A stretch of DNA of 6,128 nt, taken from positions 1 to 6,128 of the forward strand of contig JAHZKU010000022.1 in the NCBI GenBank assembly GCA_022600255.1, written 5' to 3'. Source of the stretch: Actinomycetes bacterium. GTDB lineage: Bacteria; Actinomycetota; Actinomycetes; S36-B12; GCA-2699445. Position 1 is the first letter of the stretch. Each line of letters starts with the position of its first letter. This document shows positions 1 through 5,774 of this stretch, in pieces. The translations under genes and the position numbers were made by a program. The notes below the pieces were generated by a model. It searched no databases. It worked only from the letters and a program-made list of their open reading frames with translations, and had not been told where the DNA came from.

Positions 1-482
1 CCGGCGCGGGCTTTCACCGGCCCGGTGGCGGTCTGCCGCAGCGGCGTCGCCCAGCAGCGTTCGAGGAACTGCGCGATCGCAGCGATCGTGCCGCGGCGAC
101 GGGTCAGCCGGTACGGGTTTTCCTAATCAAACTGGGAACGACCGCTCGCAACTCGGCGCGCGTCTCATTCGCCAGAAATCTGTTCGCGGCTGGCGGCATT
201 GAGTCAATCGAGATCGAATATGTCCCCGATCGCGCGCTTGAGTTGCCCGCAGATGGCGCTCCCATCGTTGCCTGCCTGTGTGGTGACGACAAGACCTACG
301 CCAGTCAAGCCATCGTCGCGGCGGGGGCGGTGCCACATGGCGCCAGCCTGTGGTTAGCTGGCAAACCTCGCGATCAAGCTGAGGCATACGAGGCCGCGGG
401 TATCACGGGGTTTATCTATGCCGGATGTGATGCCTTGGCGGTCCTGCGAGCGACACTGGCCGAGTTGGAGGTCCCCCGATGA
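1..482 (+). CDS. mutA: Methylmalonyl-CoA mutase small subunit, C-terminal part (5' truncated by window edge)
   Basis: This is the last 159 codons of the small (beta) subunit of heterodimeric methylmalonyl-CoA mutase, read in the frame beginning at base 3; the N-terminal two thirds lie upstream of the window. The subunit is a degenerate copy of MutB that binds no cobalamin and supports the catalytic chain. What is visible is the linker ending in FEELRDRSD (about bases 60-86), then a Rossmann-like domain starting with VRVFLIKLGT, containing FAAGGIESIEIEY, and ending with IYAGCDALAVLRATLAELEV, which lines up with the C-terminus of Propionibacterium MutA (GMDVVDTLSSTLDILGV). The DxHxxG cobalamin motif is absent, as expected for this subunit. 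The TGA stop at 480-482 overlaps the mutB ATG by 4 nt (ATGA), so the two are translationally coupled. The TTG at 243 is internal and not a start. Identity is well supported by context as well as sequence. Confidence 0.93.
   Translation, partial: GAGFHRPGGGLPQRRRPAAFEELRDRSDRAAATGQPVRVFLIKLGTTARNSARVSFARNLFAAGGIESIEIEYVPDRALELPADGAPIVACLCGDDKTYASQAIVAAGAVPHGASLWLAGKPRDQAEAYEAAGITGFIYAGCDALAVLRATLAELEVPR
467..471 (+). promoter_or_regulatory. Ribosome binding site of mutB inside mutA
   Basis: GGAGG lies 7 nt before the mutB ATG at 479, within the last codons of mutA. It is an excellent Shine-Dalgarno sequence. It fixes the mutB start at the overlapping ATGA and supports coupled translation of the two subunits in equal amounts. 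Confidence 0.8.
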
Positions 483-2686
483 GCCGTATTCCGTCATTTG
501 CTGATGTGCCGTTGTGGCCCGGGGCTGATCACCAGTTTGAGGAGCAGAACTCACCACGCGCGGATGACGTCTCGGCCACTGGCGGGGAGACGGTTTGGCA
601 GACCCCGGAAGGGATTGACATCCAGGATGTCTATGGTCCCTCAGATGTGGCCGAGTTGGATTTCTTGGCCGGGCTGCCTGGAATACCGCCCTACGTGCGC
701 GGGCCCTATCCGACCATGTACGTGACCCGGCCTTGGACGGTGCGGCAGTACGCGGGCTTCTCTACAGCCGAGGAATCCAATGCGTTCTATCGCCGCAATC
801 TTGAGGCCGGGCAGAAGGGGTTGTCGGTGGCCTTCGACCTAGCCACGCATCGGGGCTATGACAGCGACCACCCCCGTGTCGTGGGCGACGTTGGGATGGC
901 CGGCGTAGCCATCGACTCCATCCTGGACATGGAGCAGTTGTTTGACGGCATCCCGTTGGATCAGATGAGTGTCTCTATGACGATGAACGGCGCGGTGTTG
1001 CCCATCATGGCGCTGTTCATCGTTGCGGCCGAGGAACAAGGGGTGCCGCCGGAGAAGCTCACCGGGACCATTCAGAACGACATTCTGAAAGAGTTCATGG
1101 TCCGCAACACCTACATCTATCCGCCCGAACCGAGCATGAGCATCATCTCGGATATCTTCGCCTACACCTCGGAGAAGATGCCAAGGTTCAACTCCATCTC
1201 GATTTCGGGCTATCACATGCAGGAGGCGGGAGCCACTGCCGACCTGGAGTTGGCATACACCTTGGCGGACGGCGTGGAATACCTCCGGGCCGGGGTCGCC
1301 GCCGGATTGCCGGTAGATGCGTTCGCACCTCGGCTATCGTTCTTCTGGGCGGTCGGGATGAACTTCTTCATGGAAGTTGCCAAACTACGAGCGGCTCGGC
1401 TGATCTGGGCCGAGTTGGTGTCGCGGTTTGAACCCAAGAACGATAAGTCGTTGTCCCTGCGAACCCACTGCCAGACATCGGGTTGGTCGCTCACCGCGCA
1501 AGATCCCTTCAACAATGTGATGCGGACCTGTATCGAGGCCATGGCTGCGACGCAGGGCCACACCCAATCACTCCACACGAATGCGCTGGATGAGGCGCTG
1601 GCGTTGCCGACCGACTTCTCCGCACGGATCGCACGAAACACGCAACTGCTTCTACAGCAAGAGTCTGGGACCACCAAGGTGATCGACCCGTGGGGTGGCT
1701 CCTATTATGTGGAGCGACTGACCCACGACTTGGCCGTCCGCGCATTGGAACACATTGACGAGGTGGAGGCGGCCGGCGGGATGGCAAAAGCCATTAACGA
1801 AGGCATTCCCAAGTTGCGGATTGAGGAGGCGGCCGCGCGCACCCAAGCACGCATCGACTCTGGCCAGCAGACAATGGTCGGGGTGAACAAGTACCAACCC
1901 GACCAGGACGAGGGAGTGGAGGTCCTCAAGGTTGACAACAGCGCGGTTCGAGCCGCCCAGTTGCGCAAACTCGACCGACTGCGGGCCGAACGCGACGACG
2001 CAGCCGTGAACGTGGCCCTGACGGCCCTGCGGCAAGCGGCGCAAGCCTTGACAGACGGTGAGCGAGCGCCGGGTCTTGATCAGAATCTGCTCAAGTTGAG
2101 CGTCGACGCGGCCCGGGCCCGCGCTACCGTTGGGGAGATTTCGGCAGCAATGGAGGACGTTTTTGGGCGTCATCAAGCCACGATCCATACAATCTCAGGG
2201 GTGTACCGAGAAGCCGCTGGTGAGGACAACTCCGTGAACGCGGCCCGAGCTGCCGCAGATGAGTTCGCCCAGGAGCACGGTCGCCGGCCCCGGATTCTGG
2301 TGGCAAAGATGGGCCAAGACGGCCATGACCGAGGACAAAAGGTCATCGCCACGGCCTTCGCGGACTTAGGTTTCGATGTTGATGTGGGTGCGCTGTTCGC
2401 CACCCCAGATGAGGTTGCCCGACAGGCGCTGGAAGCTGACGTGCATATTGTGGGCGTTTCCTCGCTCGCGGCTGGCCATTTGACCCTCGTGCCGGCGCTG
2501 AAGGCCGCTCTTGTGGAGTTGGGCCGGCCCGACATTCGGATTGTGGTCGGAGGGGTGATTCCGCCGGACGACTTCGCAGCATTGCGGGACGCCGGTGCTG
2601 ATGCCATCTTCCCACCGGGCACCGTGATCTCCACCGCCGCGCTGGAACTCCTAGCGGACATTAGCGCCCAAGAGTTTGATGAGTGA
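479..2686 (+). CDS. mutB: Methylmalonyl-CoA mutase large (catalytic) subunit
   Basis: Complete 735-residue catalytic subunit, close to the 728 residues of Propionibacterium MutB. It carries out the adenosylcobalamin-dependent radical rearrangement of (R)-methylmalonyl-CoA and succinyl-CoA in the cytoplasm. The N-terminal TIM barrel (about residues 50-430) shows the substrate-binding signature TMYVTRPWTVRQYAGFST at 79-96. Counting from the ATG, Y77, M80, R84, Y91, Q199, R209, Y245 and H246 match the known P. shermanii residues Y75, M78, R82, Y89, Q197, R207, Y243 and H244 with a constant +2 offset. Y91 and R209 mark it as methylmalonyl-CoA mutase and not isobutyryl-CoA mutase, which has Phe and Gln there. 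The C-terminal flavodoxin-like B12 domain (about 600-730) has D614-G-H616-D-R-G619, H616 being the lower axial cobalt ligand, then SSLAAGH and VVGGVIPP. The gene overlaps mutA by 4 nt and meaB by 8 nt. No residue I checked is abnormal. Confidence 0.98.
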   Translation: MSRIPSFADVPLWPGADHQFEEQNSPRADDVSATGGETVWQTPEGIDIQDVYGPSDVAELDFLAGLPGIPPYVRGPYPTMYVTRPWTVRQYAGFSTAEESNAFYRRNLEAGQKGLSVAFDLATHRGYDSDHPRVVGDVGMAGVAIDSILDMEQLFDGIPLDQMSVSMTMNGAVLPIMALFIVAAEEQGVPPEKLTGTIQNDILKEFMVRNTYIYPPEPSMSIISDIFAYTSEKMPRFNSISISGYHMQEAGATADLELAYTLADGVEYLRAGVAAGLPVDAFAPRLSFFWAVGMNFFMEVAKLRAARLIWAELVSRFEPKNDKSLSLRTHCQTSGWSLTAQDPFNNVMRTCIEAMAATQGHTQSLHTNALDEALALPTDFSARIARNTQLLLQQESGTTKVIDPWGGSYYVERLTHDLAVRALEHIDEVEAAGGMAKAINEGIPKLRIEEAAARTQARIDSGQQTMVGVNKYQPDQDEGVEVLKVDNSAVRAAQLRKLDRLRAERDDAAVNVALTALRQAAQALTDGERAPGLDQNLLKLSVDAARARATVGEISAAMEDVFGRHQATIHTISGVYREAAGEDNSVNAARAAADEFAQEHGRRPRILVAKMGQDGHDRGQKVIATAFADLGFDVDVGALFATPDEVARQALEADVHIVGVSSLAAGHLTLVPALKAALVELGRPDIRIVVGGVIPPDDFAALRDAGADAIFPPGTVISTAALELLADISAQEFDE

Positions 2687-3647
2687 CCTCGCTGCCGCCG
2701 TCCTTGCTGGCGATCGCGGAGCATTGGCGCGAGCCATCACACTGGTGGAATCGACCAGTCCCAGACACGCCGAGCGGGCCCGTGCGCTCCTTGCCGAACT
2801 CCTGCCCCACGCCGGTGCCGCCGTTCGATTGGGGATTTCTGGGGTACCGGGCGTCGGAAAGTCCACGTTCATCGACGAACTCGGCAGCCAGCTAACCGCG
2901 TCGGGTCATCGAGTCGCCGTACTGGCGGTCGACCCTTCTAGTACGGCCACCTCAGGCAGTGTGCTGGGTGACAAGACGCGGATGGCGCGGCTCGCGGTGG
3001 ACGACGCCGCCTTTGTACGGCCGTCACCGAGTGCGGGCACCTTGGGCGGCGTCACTCGCGCCACGCGGGAAGTCATGGTGGTGTTAGAGGCCGCTGGCTA
3101 CGACGTCCTGTTGGTGGAGACCGTTGGCGTCGGTCAGTCCGAAACCGCAGTGGCCGACATGGTGGATACGTTTCTCCTGCTCACACTGGCCCGTACCGGG
3201 GATCAGTTACAGGGGATCAAACGGGGAATTTTGGAACTTGCCGACGTGATCGCGGTCAATAAGGCGGACGGCGAACACGCCGTGGCGGCCCGGCAAGCGG
3301 CCCGGGAACTATCCGGTGCGCTACGGATGGTGGTGGGCGGGCGCGAGGACACCATTGACGTGCTCACGTGTAGTGCTGTGACTGGCGATGGTGTGGCGGC
3401 GGTGTGGGAAGCCGTTGGCGCCCACCGAGAGCAACTGGTCCAAACTGGGCAACTGGAGCGCAAGCGCAGCGAACAGCAGGTGGGCTGGATGTGGGCGGCC
3501 GTGGAAGATCAACTCCTGCGCGCGTTTCGGGAAGATGCAGGTGTGGCGGCTGAACTGCCAGCCGTGGAACGCCAGGTGCGTAACGCCCAGCTCGGCCCAG
3601 GTGAGGCCGCTGACCAGTTGATTCGTACCTTTCGGGACGGCCGTTAG
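2679..3647 (+). CDS. meaB: Methylmalonyl-CoA mutase-associated GTPase MeaB (ArgK family)
   Basis: 322-residue SIMIBI-class GTPase, the usual family length. It binds the mutase, gates delivery of adenosylcobalamin and protects the enzyme from inactivation during turnover. Visible from the ATG: an N-terminal helical part with GDRGALARAITLVES (11-25), P-loop GVPGVGKS (55-62), the DPSS motif (85-88) with following TSGSVLGDKTRM, the ETVGVGQSE segment (147-155, switch II region), the TGDQLQGIKRG loop (about 173-183, the switch III loop known to signal to the mutase), and the base-specificity motif NKAD (194-197). The C-terminal helical part (about 250-322) is the dimerisation arm. The ATG at 2679 overlaps the mutB TGA (ATGAGTGA). 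A TTG one codon earlier (2676) is possible but less likely. Only a weak AAGAG (2670-2674) precedes it, so translation probably depends on coupling to mutB. The ArgK name reflects an old assignment as an arginine transport kinase; the gene order favours the MeaB role. Confidence 0.96.
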   Translation: MSDLAAAVLAGDRGALARAITLVESTSPRHAERARALLAELLPHAGAAVRLGISGVPGVGKSTFIDELGSQLTASGHRVAVLAVDPSSTATSGSVLGDKTRMARLAVDDAAFVRPSPSAGTLGGVTRATREVMVVLEAAGYDVLLVETVGVGQSETAVADMVDTFLLLTLARTGDQLQGIKRGILELADVIAVNKADGEHAVAARQAARELSGALRMVVGGREDTIDVLTCSAVTGDGVAAVWEAVGAHREQLVQTGQLERKRSEQQVGWMWAAVEDQLLRAFREDAGVAAELPAVERQVRNAQLGPGEAADQLIRTFRDGR

Positions 3648-3660
3648 GCAGTTGTGCTGG

Positions 3661-3686
3661 CGGCCAGGGTGCGCCCACCCTAGCCG
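3661..3686 (+). terminator. Hairpin after meaB, probable operon terminator
   Basis: AGGGTG (3666-3671), loop CGCC, CACCCT (3676-3681) form a perfect 6-bp stem. Across one C/A mismatch (3665/3682), CGGC (3661-3664) pairs with GCCG (3683-3686), giving ten base pairs in all. It begins 13 nt after the meaB stop and ends 54 nt before the next start. There is no T-run after it, so it is not a classical intrinsic terminator, but U-poor hairpins are common at gene ends in GC-rich actinobacteria. It could also act as an RNA stabiliser. Confidence 0.5.
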
Positions 3687-3728
3687 GTCGCCTCGAGCAA
3701 AGGCGTGCGAAGCGGCAACGCTGGTGCG

Positions 3729-3741
3729 CACAATAGTGGTG
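3729..3741 (+). promoter_or_regulatory. Candidate -10 element and leaderless start of lpdA
   Basis: CACAAT at 3729-3734 resembles an actinobacterial -10 hexamer (TAnnnT with one mismatch, at the first base). It ends 6 nt before the GTG at 3741, so transcription would start at or next to the first base of the start codon. No Shine-Dalgarno sequence precedes the GTG, which fits a leaderless mRNA. I see no convincing -35 box. Confidence 0.3.
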
Positions 3742-5132
3742 TGTCTCGAATCGTAATTGTTGGCGGTGGCCCCGGCGGCTACGAGGCGGCGTTGGTCGCC
3801 GCTCAGCATGGCGCCAGTGTCACCGTGATTGATCGAGACGGGATCGGCGGTTCAGCGGTCTTGACCGACTGTGTACCGAGCAAGGCCATGATCGCCGTGA
3901 CGGATGTCCTCGGCACGGTGTCCGACTCCAGCGACCTCGGGATCACGATCAACAATCGCCCCAGTGCGGATTCCCACCTTGGGGTGGACCTGGGTCAGGT
4001 TAACGCCCGAATCCGGCTGATGGCGTTGGCCCAGTCCCGTGACACGCGACTTCGCTTGGAACGGGCCGGTGTCCATCTGTTGGATGGCGTCGGTCGATTG
4101 GACGGATCGGGTCGGGTGATTGCCACGGACCCGCAGTCGGGTCGGGAGACCGCAGTCTCAGCGGACACGGTGTTGTTGGCGACCGGCGCGCGGCCCCGCG
4201 AACTGAGCAGTGCGCCGGTTGATGGAGAGCGCATCCTGAACTGGGAACAGGTTTACGGCTTGACCGAAACTCCCGAGCACTTGGTCGTGGTGGGGTCGGG
4301 GGTTACCGGTGCTGAGTTCGCCTCGGCTTTCCGAGCCATGGGCAGTGCGGTGACGCTAGTGTCATCGCGCGACCAGGTTCTCCCGGGGGAAGACACCGAC
4401 GCTGCGGGCGTGCTGGAGGCCGCATTCGCCCGCCGTGGGGTGTCGGTGTTGGCCAAGAGCCGCGCGAAGTCTGTCAGCCGTGTCGGCGACCAAGTGATCG
4501 TGGAGCTAGCTGATGGTGAGCGGATCGAAGCGACTCACTGCCTGATGGCGGTGGGTTCGGTGCCCAACACCGAGGGTCTGGGTTTGGAGACGGCCAATGT
4601 TGTCACGGGGCCGGGGGGTTTCATCGAAGTGGACGGGGTTTCGCGCACATCGGCGCAAACCGTCTACGCCGCCGGTGACTGCACCGGTGTGATGATGCTG
4701 GCCTCGGTGGCGGCGATGCAGGGTCGCATCGCCATGTGGCACGTTTTGGGACAACCGGTGCGGCCACTGGAGCTCAAGCAGGTTTCGGCCAATATCTTCA
4801 CTGACCCAGAGATCGCCTCTGTCGGCTACAGTCAACTAGAGATCACATCCGGCGCCATCAACGCCGTGGGGGTCACTCTGCCTCTGCGTACGAACGCACG
4901 AGCCAAGATGGCCGGGATCACAGATGGATTCGTCAAACTCTTTTGTCGATCGGGCACCCGTATCGTCGTGGGCGGAGTGGTGGTGGCCCCCCGCGCCAGT
5001 GAACTAATACAGAGCATCACACTGGCCGTTGATCAGAAACTGACCGTGGATCAGCTTGCGGAAACCTTCACCGTGTACCCATCGTTGTCGGGTTCGATTG
5101 CCGAAGCGGCGCGACAGCTCCATCAGGTCTAG
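3741..5132 (+). CDS. lpdA: FAD-dependent NAD(P)H dehydrogenase, LpdA-type quinone reductase
   Basis: 463-residue flavoprotein with the lipoamide dehydrogenase/glutathione reductase fold, closely resembling M. tuberculosis LpdA (Rv3303c), an NAD(P)H-dependent quinone reductase linked to oxidative-stress resistance. Visible from the GTG: FAD Rossmann motif IVIVGGGPGGYEAAL (4-18), flavin-proximal segment GIGGSAVLTDCVPSK (34-48), NAD(P) motif GSGVTGAEF (185-193), YAAGDCTG (309-316, FAD ribityl contact) and a C-terminal dimerisation domain from about 345. In true E3 enzymes two cysteines flank CLNVGC; here the first is A39 and only C44 remains. The C-terminal catalytic His and Glu of HPTLSE are replaced by Y446 and G451 (YPSLSG). 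It therefore cannot perform the dithiol chemistry of lipoamide dehydrogenase. After the second nucleotide-binding strand there is SSR (208-210) with no acidic residue, which hints at NADPH use. The GTG at 3741 is chosen because VSRIVIVGGG matches the family's N-terminus; an upstream GTG at 3705 would add 12 low-complexity residues. Confidence 0.93.
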   Translation: MSRIVIVGGGPGGYEAALVAAQHGASVTVIDRDGIGGSAVLTDCVPSKAMIAVTDVLGTVSDSSDLGITINNRPSADSHLGVDLGQVNARIRLMALAQSRDTRLRLERAGVHLLDGVGRLDGSGRVIATDPQSGRETAVSADTVLLATGARPRELSSAPVDGERILNWEQVYGLTETPEHLVVVGSGVTGAEFASAFRAMGSAVTLVSSRDQVLPGEDTDAAGVLEAAFARRGVSVLAKSRAKSVSRVGDQVIVELADGERIEATHCLMAVGSVPNTEGLGLETANVVTGPGGFIEVDGVSRTSAQTVYAAGDCTGVMMLASVAAMQGRIAMWHVLGQPVRPLELKQVSANIFTDPEIASVGYSQLEITSGAINAVGVTLPLRTNARAKMAGITDGFVKLFCRSGTRIVVGGVVVAPRASELIQSITLAVDQKLTVDQLAETFTVYPSLSGSIAEAARQLHQV

Positions 5133-5148
5133 GGGCCGATCCGAACCA

Positions 5149-5165
5149 GCTAAGGCAGCCTTGGC
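5149..5165. repeat. Short dyad downstream of lpdA
   Basis: AAGGC (5152-5156), a central A, and GCCTT (5158-5162) form a perfect inverted repeat. It extends outward to GCT/GGC with one wobble pair. The one-base centre is too small for a good RNA hairpin loop, so this could be a protein-binding dyad for the 2TM gene starting 88 nt further on, or chance. The rest of the 120-nt gap (5133-5252) shows no clear terminator or promoter. Confidence 0.2.
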
Positions 5166-5238
5166 CGTCGGCGAGCAACCCGGGGGGTGCGCTGCAATAC
5201 TGGCAGTGATTTATCCAGCCCAACTCAAGCAGTGGGGT

Positions 5239-5246
5239 GAAGGGAG
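5239..5246 (+). promoter_or_regulatory. Ribosome binding site of the 2TM-domain gene
   Basis: GAAGGGAG ends 6 nt before the ATG at 5253. It is the strongest Shine-Dalgarno sequence outside the mut operon in this window, and it supports both the reality of the small gene and its start. Confidence 0.7.
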
Positions 5247-5252
5247 TCCGAA

Positions 5253-5531
5253 ATGACCGACGACAAAGACCTTCGCAAGCAGGCCGCCAGTCGGCTCAAA
5301 CAGCAGCAGGCCTTCAAAGTGATGCTGGGCGGTTTCGTGATCCTTTGGATCATCTGCATCGCCATTTGGGCCCTTGGCGGAGACGACCGGGGTCACTTTT
5401 GGCCGATCTGGGTGATCTTCGGCACCGGGATCGCCGCCGCGTTTACCGGCTGGAACGCCTATGGCCCCCGTTCCAGTGGTGTGACAGATGCCGACATTGA
5501 CCAGGAAGTCCGCAAGATGAAAGGCCAGTAG
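5253..5531 (+). CDS. Small two-helix membrane protein (2TM domain family)
   Basis: 92-residue protein resembling the 2TM-domain family (Pfam 2TM) found widely in actinobacteria, whose function is unknown. Residues 1-22 are polar and charged (MTDDKDLRKQAASRLKQQQ). A first membrane segment spans about 23-42 (VMLGGFVILWIICIAIWAL), a short loop GGDDRGH follows, and a second segment spans about 48-68 (HFWPIWVIFGTGIAAAFTGW). The cytoplasmic-type tail carries GVTDADIDQEVRKMKG, which matches the (I/V)(S/T)D-x-(E/Q)-ID-x-E-(I/V)-R-x-M-x-G ending common in this family. The FWPIWVIFG motif at the start of helix 2 is also characteristic. Both termini are probably cytoplasmic. It lies 120 nt after lpdA and is likely transcribed separately or by read-through; neighbours give no clue to its role. 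In other proteins this domain is attached to histidine kinases or SHOCT modules, but here it stands alone. Confidence 0.85.
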   Translation: MTDDKDLRKQAASRLKQQQAFKVMLGGFVILWIICIAIWALGGDDRGHFWPIWVIFGTGIAAAFTGWNAYGPRSSGVTDADIDQEVRKMKGQ

Positions 5532-5602
5532 GCCTCCCTGGATGCTTTGCTCGTGGCCGGTCGTCAGCCGATGCGGAGGATAGGGAGACCAACCAGCGAG
5601 TG

Positions 5603-5770
5603 ATGCAGAACTGCGTGACACGCTGCCTGTCGGCTGCGGCGCCGATTACAGGCGCTGACATCGATGCCAAGGCCCAGAGAATGAAAGGGAAGCAGCTCTC
5701 GCCGGCCGGCCTGGGGCTCGAGCCTCTTCACCGGGTTCACCCACACAGTTTCGCAATACGCCACACTTAG
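5603..5770 (+). CDS. Doubtful 55-codon reading frame upstream of tyrS
   Basis: An ATG-started frame of 55 residues (MQNCVTRCLSAAAP...) ends with TAG at 5768-5770, one codon before the tyrS GTG and in the same frame. A purine-rich GGAGGATAGGGAG (5576-5588) precedes it, but 14 nt away, which is too far for good initiation. Third positions are about 70% G or C, compatible with coding, yet AGA and ATA, rare codons in GC-rich genomes, occur. Residues ITGADIDAKAQRMKG resemble the tail of the preceding 2TM protein (VTDADIDQEVRKMKG). The C-terminal stretch is rich in His. There is no Tyr codon, so it is not a tyrosine leader peptide. It could be a degenerate partial copy of the 2TM gene, a small unknown gene, or noncoding. 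Confidence 0.18.
   Translation: MQNCVTRCLSAAAPITGADIDAKAQRMKGKQLSPAGLGLEPLHRVHPHSFAIRHT
5613..5623. repeat. Dyads in the noncoding stretch before tyrS
   Basis: GCGTG-A-CACGC is a perfect inverted repeat around one base. It is enclosed by CAGCCGA (5565-5571) and its complement TCGGCTG (5630-5636), which could close a longer structured RNA element. GCCGGCCGGC (5701-5710) and GGCTCGAGCC (5715-5724) are further perfect palindromes nearby. In GC-rich DNA some of this is expected by chance, and no known riboswitch class is recognisable. Confidence 0.2.
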
Positions 5771-5774
5771 CTTG
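5762..5774 (+). promoter_or_regulatory. Candidate -10 element and leaderless start of tyrS
   Basis: CACACT (5762-5767) ends 6 nt before the GTG at 5774, the same spacing and nearly the same hexamer as before lpdA. No Shine-Dalgarno sequence is present. An alternative is CAATAC at 5754-5759, which would give a leader of about 8 nt. Neither has a clear -35 box. Confidence 0.22.

Noticed and set aside
2173..2724. Long open frames on the minus strand across mutB, meaB and tyrS (for example 2173-2724, 1652-2188, 5564-6079)
   Set aside because: They lie opposite confidently identified genes, have compositions typical of antisense GC-rich frames and show no recognisable domain.
3705..3740. N-terminal extension of lpdA from GTG 3705
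   Set aside because: The 12 extra residues (RSGNAGAHNSG and start) do not resemble the family N-terminus, and no ribosome binding site precedes that GTG; the start at 3741 fits the family exactly.
5149..5168. DtxR/IdeR iron box
   Set aside because: The TAAGG...CCTT halves are present, but the spacing is shorter than the 19-bp consensus and the outer half-site does not match.
5523..5534. GGCC-AGTA-GGCC hairpin at the end of the 2TM gene as a terminator
   Set aside because: Only 4 bp, includes the stop codon in the loop and has no T-run; too weak to call.
5542..5583. 13-residue peptide frame after the 2TM gene
   Set aside because: No Shine-Dalgarno sequence, no conserved feature, length expected by chance.
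5532..5773. T-box riboswitch controlling tyrS
   Set aside because: No TGG-containing antiterminator consensus, no recognisable Stem I motifs and no terminator with T-run; the dyads do not fit the T-box plan.
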